NCBI GenBank assembly: GCA_946185835.1
Contig: CAMHKW010000004.1
Span: forward strand, 32,171 to 96,170
Origin: an uncultured Bacteroidales bacterium
GTDB taxonomy: Bacteria > Bacteroidota > Bacteroidia > Bacteroidales > Paludibacteraceae
Direction of reading: 5' to 3'
DNA length: 64,000 nt
Shown here: positions 1 through 9,400 of the stretch, piece by piece
How positions within the stretch are numbered: the first letter of the stretch is position 1
Layout of the letters: every line of letters begins with the position of its first letter
Notes under the pieces: generated by a model
Seen by the model: only the letters and a program-made list of their open reading frames with translations
What the model was told of the DNA's origin: nothing
The model's database searches: none
Translations under genes and position numbers: made by a program

Positions 1-25
1 GCAGTCTTGCTTGACTTATGGTGTC

Positions 26-1246
26 TTATTTAGCAATCCGCGGAGCGCGTTGCATCTGTATTTGCTTTTGCATTGCGTACTCGATCATAGGCATGTCAGA
101 TATTTGCTTTACAGGCAGCAGACGCGGCTTGCGAGGTGCGTTTGCACGGGTTCCGGTCTCGTATTCGATTTCACGGAAGTGGATGGTGTTGTCGTTGATG
201 ACGTATTGGTTAGCATCGTTGAGTTCCATATTCATACCCCAGTTGTAGTCGAAGGCAGATGCCTTAGCATAGAAGTAGTCGAAGCTGTACATGTATTTGC
301 TTACGCCGTCGCCGTTGAGTATGAAGACCGCAGTGTCGACGATACCGTCAGCAATACTTGGCAGGTAGTAGGCGTCGTTGGGGGCACCGTCTTCTTTGGT
401 GTAATAGTGCAGCGTCATCATACGTGTGTTGACGATAAGTGTGTCAGCGTCGCGAACGAAGTCGTAAGCTGCAGAGTAGTCGGCCGACTCTTTGGTTTGA
501 CGATAGACATTGAATTGCTCGCAGAATTTCTTCATCAAGTCGACATACCCCTCTTCGGAACTGATGATACCAGGGCGTGCTATATGTGCTGTTGTGTCTG
601 AGCGGAAGTTGGTGATGCGGTAGGTGCCCAGTGAAACGAGTCCTGACAGACCTGTCTCGGGGTTCATCTCTTTGGAGGCGTAGTACATAGGGCATTTAAC
701 GGTGAGCACTGTTCCTTGCGAGCCGCCGTCCCAGTCGCCTGACTCGTTGATGAAGAAACCTTCGGAGCATACCCATACCTCAGACCAGAACTTCATGACG
801 TTGATAACACCTTCCTCGCCGCTGGAGAATGTAACCTCCAATGGTATGGTGTCGTTGGTGATTGGGTTGTCGGTATCGATTTTGTGGAGCATGGCACCTG
901 TGAAGCGAATGGTGGCGTAATAAGGCTTAACGATCACTTTAATAGACGCTGAGAATTCGCCGCAGGTAGCTGTTACGACAGCTTCGCCTTCGTATTGAGC
1001 TACGATAACGCCGTTGGGTTGAGGTATTACAACGAGCGAGTCGGAAGTAGACCATGTCACGATGCCGTCGACACCTTCGGGTTCGAGCACTGCAGTAAGA
1101 CGAACTTGCTCTTCTTCTGCCATTACTATTTCAGATCCTTGACGGATGCTGATACCTGTCACTGTTTTAACCGGTTCTGGTTTTCCGCAGCTTGCCAAGC
1201 CGAGGACAACAGCGATTGAAAGAATACTAAAAAGTTTTGTTTTCAT
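26..1246 (-). CDS. Lipoprotein with N-terminal bacterial Ig-like (Big_2-type) domain, downstream of the SusCD pair
   Basis: 406 aa ORF; lipobox-like LGLASCG; Big_2-like segment ISIRQGSEIVMAEEEQVRLTAVLEPEG...VTWSTSD; same strand as susD/susC. Confidence 0.75.
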   Translation of the reverse strand: MKTKLFSILSIAVVLGLASCGKPEPVKTVTGISIRQGSEIVMAEEEQVRLTAVLEPEGVDGIVTWSTSDSLVVIPQPNGVIVAQYEGEAVVTATCGEFSASIKVIVKPYYATIRFTGAMLHKIDTDNPITNDTIPLEVTFSSGEEGVINVMKFWSEVWVCSEGFFINESGDWDGGSQGTVLTVKCPMYYASKEMNPETGLSGLVSLGTYRITNFRSDTTAHIARPGIISSEEGYVDLMKKFCEQFNVYRQTKESADYSAAYDFVRDADTLIVNTRMMTLHYYTKEDGAPNDAYYLPSIADGIVDTAVFILNGDGVSKYMYSFDYFYAKASAFDYNWGMNMELNDANQYVINDNTIHFREIEYETGTRANAPRKPRLLPVKQISDMPMIEYAMQKQIQMQRAPRIAK

Positions 1247-1300
1247 AATAGAAGTTTTTATAATCGTTTGTTTTTATAGTTTTGTTGATTTTCGGCCGTA

Positions 1301-2995
1301 TTATTCGTCGGCTTTGGTCATTACTTTGGGGTCGATATGCGGGTTGTAGAGTGTCTCGCTCGACGGGATAGAGAAGGTGAACTGTGCTTGTGTGCTCTTG
1401 AGTTCCTGTCCGCTTGCATACAAGTGGTTCTTTCCTTTCTTTATTGTTTTAGTTAGTCGTTTGAGTGTTTGGAATCCATATCCTTCGCCCCACAGTTCTA
1501 CTCGCCAGTTGAGTTCCAATGCTCTGATGAGCTTGTTGTTGTCTGCGAGAGCTGTCTTCCATGCCGCATACTGGCTGCTTACCGTAGCCTGGTCTTCGGC
1601 GGTGAGGTCGAGTCGTTGGTCGGTGATGGCAGTGAGGTATGTGCGGCAGTCGTCGTAGTTGCCTAAGCGGTAAGCAGCTTCGGCGGCGATGAGGTACATA
1701 AGCTCGATACGCATATATACGTTGTCGCTTTCCCAAGCGCGGTCGATGTCGTCTTCGCTGGTAGAGGTCGGGTTGACGGCGCTGAAGAACTTACCATCGG
1801 GGCATAGCTTGTATGTGGGGTTAGCTTTGCCGTCGTTGAACCATTTGCGTCGTCCGTCCCATGCAGGTATCGAGTCGTAGAGCTCTTCATCGATGACTTT
1901 GGTGTCGCCAGACCATGCGTAGCTATACGAGTGTATGTCGACTTGTCCGAAGAACGAACCGAGTCCGGTAGCTGTCTCTACCGTCACTTCTTCTCCCCAT
2001 ATCCATGAGGTGCTGTTCACGCTGTTGAAGCCGGTGGTGAGCAGGTCTTTGTTCGGGATGATGCTGTAAGCGTTTTTGTCGATCAGCTGCTTGGCAGTGT
2101 CGAATGCTTTCTGATAGTATTGCTGACTTGCTATATCGTTGGGGTTTCCCCAGTTCAGATACGAGTAAGCCAACAGTCCGCGAGCCACTGAACCATCAAC
2201 TTCGAGTTTGTTGTTGCGGACGAGATACTTGTCGAAGGCGTCGAAGATGCTGACGGCGAGAGTGAGGTCTTGTTCCACGCGTGTGTAGAAGTCGTAGGCG
2301 GTGCTCCGCGGGTTGGGCGAGTCCATGTCGTCTTCGGTATAGATAGGAGCCACATACACCTCTGAGAGCTTGAAACGTCCGCCCAGCGTCTCTGCCGTAC
2401 CGGAGAGTATGTCTTGCGGAGCGGGTGAGTAGTAACGGACGAGGTTGCTATAGGCATAGGAGCGAAGGGTGATGGCTTGTGCGTAGTAGCCTGCCACCAC
2501 GGCTTCCTCTTCGGTGTATTTGCACAAGGTGTCGGTTCCGGCAAGCACGTTCAGTCCATCATTAGGCAGTCCGAACTCTTTGATTTTACGAACCACCTCG
2601 CTTTGAGCGTTTGCGAGGTTGAGTACGATATTGCAGTTGTGAATGATATCGTAGTAGTAAGCCCAGAAATAAGCGGTGCGTTCTCTGGTGCGTCCGTACT
2701 CGTCGAGGTAGAACCAGCCGTAGTTGCGTGCCGTAAGTGCCATGTCGCCGCAGCAGAGGTCGGTGTACATGTCGATGGAGCGCTGACCGAACTGGTCGTG
2801 GTCGGTGAATTGATAGAGCAGGGTATAGATGCCGAACAGCGAACCTGACAAGGTGTTGCTAAGCTGTTCGTATTGGGTCTGTAGTATGTTGCCACCTTGC
2901 GGGTATTGGTCGAGGAAACTATCAGAACAAGAGCTTGTGAGAAGTGCAAGAGCTACTATCACAGCTGCGAGGTTGAAACGAATTTGCTTTTTCAT
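1301..2995 (-). CDS. SusD/RagB family nutrient-binding outer membrane lipoprotein
   Basis: 564 aa; lipobox LLTSSCSDSFLD; alpha-helical SusD-like content (YLIAAEAAYRLGNYDDCRTYLTAI, WRVELWGEGYGFQTLKRL); adjacent to SusC. Confidence 0.93.
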   Translation of the reverse strand: MKKQIRFNLAAVIVALALLTSSCSDSFLDQYPQGGNILQTQYEQLSNTLSGSLFGIYTLLYQFTDHDQFGQRSIDMYTDLCCGDMALTARNYGWFYLDEYGRTRERTAYFWAYYYDIIHNCNIVLNLANAQSEVVRKIKEFGLPNDGLNVLAGTDTLCKYTEEEAVVAGYYAQAITLRSYAYSNLVRYYSPAPQDILSGTAETLGGRFKLSEVYVAPIYTEDDMDSPNPRSTAYDFYTRVEQDLTLAVSIFDAFDKYLVRNNKLEVDGSVARGLLAYSYLNWGNPNDIASQQYYQKAFDTAKQLIDKNAYSIIPNKDLLTTGFNSVNSTSWIWGEEVTVETATGLGSFFGQVDIHSYSYAWSGDTKVIDEELYDSIPAWDGRRKWFNDGKANPTYKLCPDGKFFSAVNPTSTSEDDIDRAWESDNVYMRIELMYLIAAEAAYRLGNYDDCRTYLTAITDQRLDLTAEDQATVSSQYAAWKTALADNNKLIRALELNWRVELWGEGYGFQTLKRLTKTIKKGKNHLYASGQELKSTQAQFTFSIPSSETLYNPHIDPKVMTKADE

Positions 2996-3015
2996 TGTTA
3001 TGTCTCCTTTCGAAA

Positions 3016-6000
3016 TTAGAATTGGAATTTGATGCCACCCATAAATGCTGACAGCGGGTTGTAGCGGTAGCTGTCGGAGCTACCTGTCAGTGCTGTGGTC
3101 GGGTTGTAACCCTTACGTGCACTTGCCAAAGCGAGGTTCTCGCCTGAAATCCAGATTTGCAGGTAGTTGAGTTTGATCTTCTCGATTAGCTTCTTTGGGA
3201 ATTCGTACCCTAAGCGCACGTTGTTGAGGCTGATGTAGCTGTTCGAGGTGAGGAAACGGGTGGAGGCGCTGTTAGCATACAGGTCGCTACCGTTGCTGAG
3301 TCGCGGTATGGTAGCGTTGGCTTTCTGTGTGGCTGTCATGTCGACTCTCCAAGCATTGCGTATGTCGGTGTGCCAGTTGTATTTACCTGCTTGGTCGGAG
3401 CCCATGAGCTGGGCGTAGGTACCGTCGTAGCCGTAACCGCCGAGGCTGAAAGCAGCGTTGGCTGACAGGGTGACGCCGTAGACGGTGAGGTCGAAGCCGA
3501 TACCGCCATTGAACTTAGGCAGATACGACTTGCCGGTGTAGTCGAGACCGGCGTAGTTGTAGTTAGCCGTGACGGTATCGCGGATCTGTGCGTTGGGATG
3601 TTTCTCGCGATAGGTCTTCACGTTGGGTATGTAGTTGTCGCCTTTACGTTGCTCGTCGCGCAGTGTAGAGGCTTGGTTGACTTCTTGGTATCCGCCGAGG
3701 TCGGCATCGTAGTATGAACGATACAGGGCATTACCGTTTTCGGAGTCGACACCGGCATACTCGTAAGTCATGATATCGTAGATGCTATGTCCTACCGAGT
3801 ACGAACCGCTGATGTCGAGTCCTTCGGGCAGTGCGGTGATGACGTTGGTGTAGTGCGAACCGTTAAGACGGATGTCGAGTTTCACTTTCTGCTTGTTGAC
3901 AGCATGCACCTTGAACTGCATCTCCAGACCTTGGTTGACCATCTCACCTCCGTTGAAATAGTAGTAAGAGTAACCCATCGAGGGTGCTACATAATAGGGG
4001 AAGAGCATGTTGTCGGTGAGCTTGTAGTAGTAGTCGATTTCGGCATCGAGGTATTTGCCGACAGAAAGCTCAAGTCCGATGTCGAGTTGTTGCGAACGCT
4101 CCCATGTCAGTTCTTCGTTACCTTTGGTTTCCCAAACGTATGCCACTTGTCCGCCCGAATACTTGATGCTGTAGAGGTCTTGGTGACGGTTTGCGAAGAT
4201 GTTTTGGTTACCGAGCACACCCCAGCTGGCACGCAGTTTACCATTGGAGAGGTATTCCTTCACCGGTTCGATGAACTGCTCGTGTGTGAAGATCCAAGCT
4301 GCGCCCACCGATCCGAAGTGTCCCCAGCGGTGTCCCTTGGCAAAACGTGAAGAGCCGTCGGCACGGTAGTTGGCTGAGATGACGTAGCGGTTGTCGTAGG
4401 TATACTGTGCGTTAGCAAAGTAGCTGTCGATGGTGTAAGTCGAGGTGTTCGACGAGATGTCACTCATCTGTACGGCGTTACTTAGTTCGAGGCTGGTCGG
4501 GCTGGCGAGGTTCTTCATGCCGGCGAGCATATACGATATTCGGCGGAAGTTGATTTCGTGACCTGCCATCACCTGCACGCTGTGTCTGTCTTGTATATCT
4601 TTGTTATATTCGAGCAGCTGGTTAGCAGTGAGGCTGAGGTCGCCGTAGTGCTGTTTGTAGATACGTCCGATACCGGCAGCGTCGCCATAGAAGGGGTTGG
4701 TGAGCTCAGAGGTGATAGTACCGTTGTATTGCATACCTACGTTGGCGGTGAACTTGAGGTCTTTGTAGAACTTGATCTCTAAGAATCCGTTGGCGTTGAT
4801 GTTGTGACCTACCGAGTTCTCGCGGTCGTAGAGCAGCGAGCCTGCGGGGTTGATGCCCGAGCCGAACGAACGTCCGGAGCCTTCTCTCATACCATAGTCG
4901 AAAGCCTTACCACCGGTCTTGGGGTCGATGATGATATTACCATTGTCATCGTAGAGGTAAACGGGGTAGATGGGTGGAACGAGGTTGACGTATGCAAAGC
5001 CGTTGTTCATGTTGTCTCCTTGTCCGGCGTTGTTTTGCGTGGTGTAAGCATACGCCATGTTGAGTCCGCCTTTGAGCCATTTCTTGGCTTGGTGCTGTAT
5101 GTTCGAACGCACGCTGATACGGCTGAAGTCGGAGCCGATGTAGTAGCCTTCGTCTTTGAGGTATCCGAACGAAGTGTAGTAGGTGGTCTTGTCCGAACCG
5201 CCGCTTATCTTCACTGTGGCTTCTGCCTTCTGTCCGATGCGGAAGATGGAGTTGTACCAGCTGTCCATCTGCTGGTATTGTTTCTTGCGGTTGACGTCAG
5301 GATAGAACTTACCCGTGGAGCCGTCGATGAGGCCTTGTCCGGCTACGTCCCATAGGTTGTATGCGGTAGGTATACCTTTCGACGAGAACAAGGTTTTGTT
5401 AACCTGATTGATACGACGGTTGTCGTCGGAGTAAGCGTTGTAGAAGCTGTTGTATATACCCAGCCATGCTAACTCTACGTACTCTTCGGGTGACTTAATT
5501 ACGTCGTACATAGGCAGCAGTCGCATGTTGGCTCCGTACTTGACGTCGACGTCGATTTTGCCATGTTCGCCCGAGGTACCTTTCTTAGTGGTGAGCAGCA
5601 CTACGCCGTTAGAGCCGCGTGAGCCGTAAAGGGCGGTGGCGGTGGCGTCTTTCAGAATCGAGGTCGACTCGATGTCGCTCGGGTCGATGGCTGAGATGTC
5701 GCCGTCGTAGGGGATACCGTCGACTACATACAGAGGCGTCTGACCTGACGAGACAGAGCCTATACCACGTATATAGAGTGTGGCGTTGGTGCCGGGCTGT
5801 CCGGAAGAGTTAACGACTTGCACACCTGCGACTTCACCGGCAAGAGCCTTGGAAATCTCGGTAGTGTTTTTCTTTTCTATCGTCTCAGCTTTGACGCTCT
5901 GTGCTGAACCTACATACGACCCTTTCGAGGCGGTACCGTAAGCTACGGCTATCACCTCTTCGAGCTGCTCGGTGTGTTCCTTGAGCACTACTCGCATGTT

Positions 6001-6255
6001 TTGGGCTATGGGTAAGGTCTGCGTCTCTTTTCCCATGTAACTAAACGTCAGAGTCTTGGCATCGTCAGGTACGCTGATTTCGAACCTGCCGTCGTAGTCG
6101 GTGGTGGTACCGTTGCCGGTTCCCGTCACGATGACCGCTACACCAATCTCCGGTTCGCCTGCTTCGTTGAGTACCACACCGGAGACTTTCCGGTTGTCGG
6201 CAAACGCAACACTGCAAAGCAAGCATAGCGAAAAAATGGTAAGAATCTTCTTCAT
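3016..6255 (-). CDS. SusC/RagA family TonB-linked outer membrane protein
   Basis: 1079 aa; signal peptide, carboxypeptidase-regulatory-like domain (VSGVVLNEAGEPEIGVAVIVTGTGNGTTTDYDGRFEI), plug domain (PLYVVDGIPYDGDISAIDPSDIESTSILKDATATALYGSRGSNGVVLLTTKKG), C-terminal aromatic residue. Confidence 0.97.
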   Translation of the reverse strand: MKKILTIFSLCLLCSVAFADNRKVSGVVLNEAGEPEIGVAVIVTGTGNGTTTDYDGRFEISVPDDAKTLTFSYMGKETQTLPIAQNMRVVLKEHTEQLEEVIAVAYGTASKGSYVGSAQSVKAETIEKKNTTEISKALAGEVAGVQVVNSSGQPGTNATLYIRGIGSVSSGQTPLYVVDGIPYDGDISAIDPSDIESTSILKDATATALYGSRGSNGVVLLTTKKGTSGEHGKIDVDVKYGANMRLLPMYDVIKSPEEYVELAWLGIYNSFYNAYSDDNRRINQVNKTLFSSKGIPTAYNLWDVAGQGLIDGSTGKFYPDVNRKKQYQQMDSWYNSIFRIGQKAEATVKISGGSDKTTYYTSFGYLKDEGYYIGSDFSRISVRSNIQHQAKKWLKGGLNMAYAYTTQNNAGQGDNMNNGFAYVNLVPPIYPVYLYDDNGNIIIDPKTGGKAFDYGMREGSGRSFGSGINPAGSLLYDRENSVGHNINANGFLEIKFYKDLKFTANVGMQYNGTITSELTNPFYGDAAGIGRIYKQHYGDLSLTANQLLEYNKDIQDRHSVQVMAGHEINFRRISYMLAGMKNLASPTSLELSNAVQMSDISSNTSTYTIDSYFANAQYTYDNRYVISANYRADGSSRFAKGHRWGHFGSVGAAWIFTHEQFIEPVKEYLSNGKLRASWGVLGNQNIFANRHQDLYSIKYSGGQVAYVWETKGNEELTWERSQQLDIGLELSVGKYLDAEIDYYYKLTDNMLFPYYVAPSMGYSYYYFNGGEMVNQGLEMQFKVHAVNKQKVKLDIRLNGSHYTNVITALPEGLDISGSYSVGHSIYDIMTYEYAGVDSENGNALYRSYYDADLGGYQEVNQASTLRDEQRKGDNYIPNVKTYREKHPNAQIRDTVTANYNYAGLDYTGKSYLPKFNGGIGFDLTVYGVTLSANAAFSLGGYGYDGTYAQLMGSDQAGKYNWHTDIRNAWRVDMTATQKANATIPRLSNGSDLYANSASTRFLTSNSYISLNNVRLGYEFPKKLIEKIKLNYLQIWISGENLALASARKGYNPTTALTGSSDSYRYNPLSAFMGGIKFQF

Positions 6256-6504
6256 AAATTATTTTGATTTTTTTTATTTTTATCAGTGGCAGATAACCAT
6301 AATATATGCCGAAAAAGTACAGATAACCGAAGTTTTGCCACTTTTAGGTTCAGTGACAAAAAGCCATTGAGTGCGTGTGGCACATCAATATTCCGGCGGT
6401 TTCTGTGTCTTTTTGGTATTAAAACTGTCGGTTCTGCATAGTCTGCTGCAATCTGTATTGACAAAAGGTATTGTCAAGTGTTACCAGATTTCGCATTTTC
6501 GTTG

Positions 6505-6536
6505 CAAAGGTAAATATTTTTTTTGAAACTGCCAAA
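6505..6536 (-). promoter_or_regulatory. Predicted Bacteroidetes sigma70-type promoter for the susC operon
   Basis: On minus strand TTTG (6536-6533), N20, TACCTTTG (6512-6505); implies a 5' leader of ~245 nt before the susC ATG. Confidence 0.6.
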
Positions 6537-6626
6537 TTTTTTTTGCTCTTTGTTACGATGGGCGGCGATGCCATCGCCGCTTTCTGAACAATGTTTTAAA
6601 CAATGTTTTATAATTTAAACAAAGTT

Positions 6627-7865
6627 TTATAAGTAGTAGAGGTAGGTGGTGTTAGCGGGGCAGAGGAGTTCGTTGGCGAGGTCTTGCAGTTGTCGGGCTG
6701 TGGTTTGTTCTATTCTCTCGAAGGTCTCGGTCCAGAGCGGGGCATGGTTGAAGTAGAGCATGTTTTTTGCCATGGCGAGGGCGTTATTCTCTTGGTTCTG
6801 AGCTGCTATTGCCATTTGTCCGCGCAGCCGTTGTTTGTATTTGCGCAGTCGGCTGTCGGGGATGGGGTTGTCTCTGAGCTGCCGGAGTGTCTGTTCTACG
6901 AGTTGGTTGCATTGCTCGATATGTTCTTTTTCGGCGGCGTAGTAGATGCTCCAGTATCCGGTGTCGGAGAGTGGGGTGTAGTTGCTCTCGATGGTGTAGA
7001 CGAGTCCGTGTCGTTCTCGGAGGTTGAGGTTGAGCATCGAGCTGAGGCTGCTGCCTCCCAAGATGTTATGTAACAGGTAGAAAGGCATCTGCATAGGGTG
7101 GGTAAGGGGGTAGGCTCGTCCGCCGAGCATGACGTGTATCTGGTGGGTATGACGTCGGTATTCGAAAGCTCCTGCCTTCATGGGTTGTGGTGCTTGCCGC
7201 TTGAAGCACCGGCGTCGTTCGGGGATGTCGTCGAGGTAGCGTCGGGCGATATGCAGTACGGTGTGCCATGGTGCTTCGGTGCGGCAGAAATATACTATGT
7301 TGTCGGTGTTGTAGCAGCGGCTCATGAAGTCGAGTGCTTTTTGGCTGTTGATATGCCGTAGTGTCTTGCGCGTGCCGAGGATAGGCATGCTCAGGCTGTG
7401 TTGGTCGAAGACGATATTCTCGAAGTCGTCGTAGATGAGTTCTGACGGTGAGTCGTTGTAAGACTCTATCTCGTCGAGTATGACGCCCATCTCTTTGTCG
7501 GTTTCTTTCTTTGGGAAAGTGGGCAGGAAGACCATCTGTTTGAGCAGTGAGGTTATTCTTCCGATGTGGTTTGTCAGAGTAGCGGCATAGAAGGTAGTGT
7601 CTTCTTTGGTGGTGTAGGCATTGATGTCTCCGCCTACGTCTTCTACTTTGTTGATGATAGCTCCGGCGGTGAGGTCGCGCGTACCTTTAAATACGCAGTG
7701 TTCGATATAGTGTGCCATACCGTTGGTGTCGGGGTCTTCGTCGCGCGTGCCGGCGCCCACCATCAGACCTACGTATGCTACAGGCGAGTCGGTATGCTGA
7801 TATACAATGCGGATGCCGTTGTCTAAGGTGTGATAATACGTCTCGCAGGGTGGTGTTGTCATCAT
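6627..7865 (-). CDS. M16 family zinc metallopeptidase (processing-peptidase/insulinase-like)
   Basis: Inverted zinc motif HYIEH (NGMAHYIEHCVFKGT); start moved to MMTTPP at 7865 because the upstream extension of the ORF overlaps the tRNA-Leu gene. Confidence 0.9.
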   Translation of the reverse strand: MMTTPPCETYYHTLDNGIRIVYQHTDSPVAYVGLMVGAGTRDEDPDTNGMAHYIEHCVFKGTRDLTAGAIINKVEDVGGDINAYTTKEDTTFYAATLTNHIGRITSLLKQMVFLPTFPKKETDKEMGVILDEIESYNDSPSELIYDDFENIVFDQHSLSMPILGTRKTLRHINSQKALDFMSRCYNTDNIVYFCRTEAPWHTVLHIARRYLDDIPERRRCFKRQAPQPMKAGAFEYRRHTHQIHVMLGGRAYPLTHPMQMPFYLLHNILGGSSLSSMLNLNLRERHGLVYTIESNYTPLSDTGYWSIYYAAEKEHIEQCNQLVEQTLRQLRDNPIPDSRLRKYKQRLRGQMAIAAQNQENNALAMAKNMLYFNHAPLWTETFERIEQTTARQLQDLANELLCPANTTYLYYL

Positions 7866-7880
7866 TTTTTTTGTGAATAA

Positions 7881-7911
7881 TTTGGTATGTAAAAAAAAAG
7901 TAGTACTTTTG
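7881..7911 (+). promoter_or_regulatory. Predicted promoter of tRNA-Leu
   Basis: TTTG (7881-7884), N19, TACTTTTG (7904-7911), 11 nt before the tRNA 5' end. Confidence 0.65.
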
Positions 7912-7921
7912 CATCGACTTT

Positions 7922-8003
7922 GCGGCATTGGCGTAATTGGTAGCCGCGCCAGACTTAGGATCTGGTGACGTAAGTCGTGTAGGTTCGAGTCCTATATGCC
8001 GCA
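7922..8003 (+). tRNA. tRNA-Leu (anticodon TAG)
   Basis: Acceptor gcggcat/atgccgc, anticodon stem-loop ccagacttaggatctgg, class II variable arm, T arm aggttcgagtcct. Confidence 0.93.
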
Positions 8004-8045
8004 CATTTTAACGTGCCTTCGCACATTTTAACGTGCCTTATTATT

Positions 8046-8546
8046 ATGAAGCGTTTGTCAATATTAGCGGTATCAGTATTGGTATCGCTTTTTATGATGT
8101 CTTGTCTGAACAGTGGTCAGTCGGACTACACTCCTGCTGTTCGTTCGTCGGTGTTTATTCGCAATCATGCCGACACCTTGTCGCTGAAAGCCAATGATAG
8201 CGGTGTTTATACATTAGACACCATCTATGTGGGCGATACGGTGAATTATGTGGTAGCTTGTGCCACTTATTCTAATCAGTTGCTCAGCTTGCTGTTAAGC
8301 AAGGAGGGTAGCAGTGTGAAGCACACGATAGTCAAAGCAACAACTATTGAGTACGCTTTGACGGCTAATTCCGACACCACTGCTTGTCAGCTTTATTTCA
8401 ACCCGGGCTATAATGGCGTAAGTATCCCTGTCGAGCTTGTGGCGGAGCATCATGGCACCACCGCTCTTACTTATACGGTGTCGAGCGAGTCGAAGTTCTC
8501 GCCTGCCGACATGAAGCTGAGTGTGATAGTTGAGGACAAACAGTAG
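8046..8546 (+). CDS. Putative lipoprotein of unknown function
   Basis: From internal ATG: MKRLSILAVSVLVSLFMMSCLNSGQ lipobox; ~166 aa. Confidence 0.7.
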   Translation: MKRLSILAVSVLVSLFMMSCLNSGQSDYTPAVRSSVFIRNHADTLSLKANDSGVYTLDTIYVGDTVNYVVACATYSNQLLSLLLSKEGSSVKHTIVKATTIEYALTANSDTTACQLYFNPGYNGVSIPVELVAEHHGTTALTYTVSSESKFSPADMKLSVIVEDKQ

Positions 8547-8586
8547 CGCGTTGCCCGTTGTTGAAAGCGGGCGAGTCGGTAGCTGT

Positions 8587-9396
8587 TTATTGTTGAGAGG
8601 GTTCCTGTGGGGCTCTCTCTATTGTTTTGGCTTCTTGCCAGATTTGTTCCATTTGGTCGAGAGTCATGTCGGTGAGTTGCCGTCCTTGTTCGTGTGCCCG
8701 CTGTTCGAGGTAGTTGAATCGTCGGATGAACTTCTGGTTGGTTCGTTCCAAGGCGTTGTCGGGTCGGATCTTATACAGTCGTGCTGCATTGATGAGTGCG
8801 AACATGAGGTCTCCGAATTCGGCTTCCATGGCGTCGGCGTCGAGGTTGTCGACTTCGGCCTCGAACTCGGCTATCTCTTCTTTCACCTTGTCCCATACCT
8901 GTTCGCGGTGGTCCCAGTCGAATCCGGCATTACGTGCTTTGTCTTGTATGCGGTAGGCTTTCACCACTGATGGCAGCGAGTCGGGTATGCCGGCGAGTAT
9001 GGTTTTGTTGCCGCCTTTCTCTTTGAGTTTGACTTGTTCCCATGTATGTTCTACTTCGTCTTCGGTCTCGGCTTTGACTTGTCCGTAGATATGCGGGTGT
9101 CGGAAGACGAGTTTGTCGCATAGCTTTTGGCATACGTCGGCGATGTCGAAGTCGCCGGTCTCGCTTGCTATCTGTGCGTAGAAGACGATGTGTAGCAACA
9201 CGTCGCCGAGTTCTTTCTCTATCTCGGTGATGTCTTTTTTGAGGATGGCGGCTGCCAGTTCGTAGGTCTCTTCTATGGTGTTTTGTCTGAGGCTCTCGAA
9301 AGTCTGTTTTCTATCCCACGGGCATTTCTCTCTAAGTTCGCCCATGATGGTGAGCAGCCGGTCGAAGGCTGCGAGTTGTTCTTCTCTGGTGTGCAT
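8587..9396 (-). CDS. mazG: Nucleoside triphosphate pyrophosphohydrolase MazG
   Basis: LREKCPWDRKQTFESLRQNTIEETYELAAAI and second half EFGDLMFALINAARLYKIRPDNALERTNQKFIRRFNYLE are typical of MazG. Confidence 0.96.
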   Translation of the reverse strand: MHTREEQLAAFDRLLTIMGELREKCPWDRKQTFESLRQNTIEETYELAAAILKKDITEIEKELGDVLLHIVFYAQIASETGDFDIADVCQKLCDKLVFRHPHIYGQVKAETEDEVEHTWEQVKLKEKGGNKTILAGIPDSLPSVVKAYRIQDKARNAGFDWDHREQVWDKVKEEIAEFEAEVDNLDADAMEAEFGDLMFALINAARLYKIRPDNALERTNQKFIRRFNYLEQRAHEQGRQLTDMTLDQMEQIWQEAKTIERAPQEPSQQ

Positions 9397-9400
9397 GTAG

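Noticed and set aside
11-601. 196-aa plus-strand ORF and other antisense ORFs within the SusCD genes
   Set aside because: They overlap strong minus-strand genes and lack recognisable features.
7866-7928. N-terminal extension of the M16 ORF (MPQSRCKSTTFFLHTKLFTKK)
   Set aside because: It runs across the tRNA-Leu promoter into the tRNA gene; the internal ATG at 7865 is the more plausible start.
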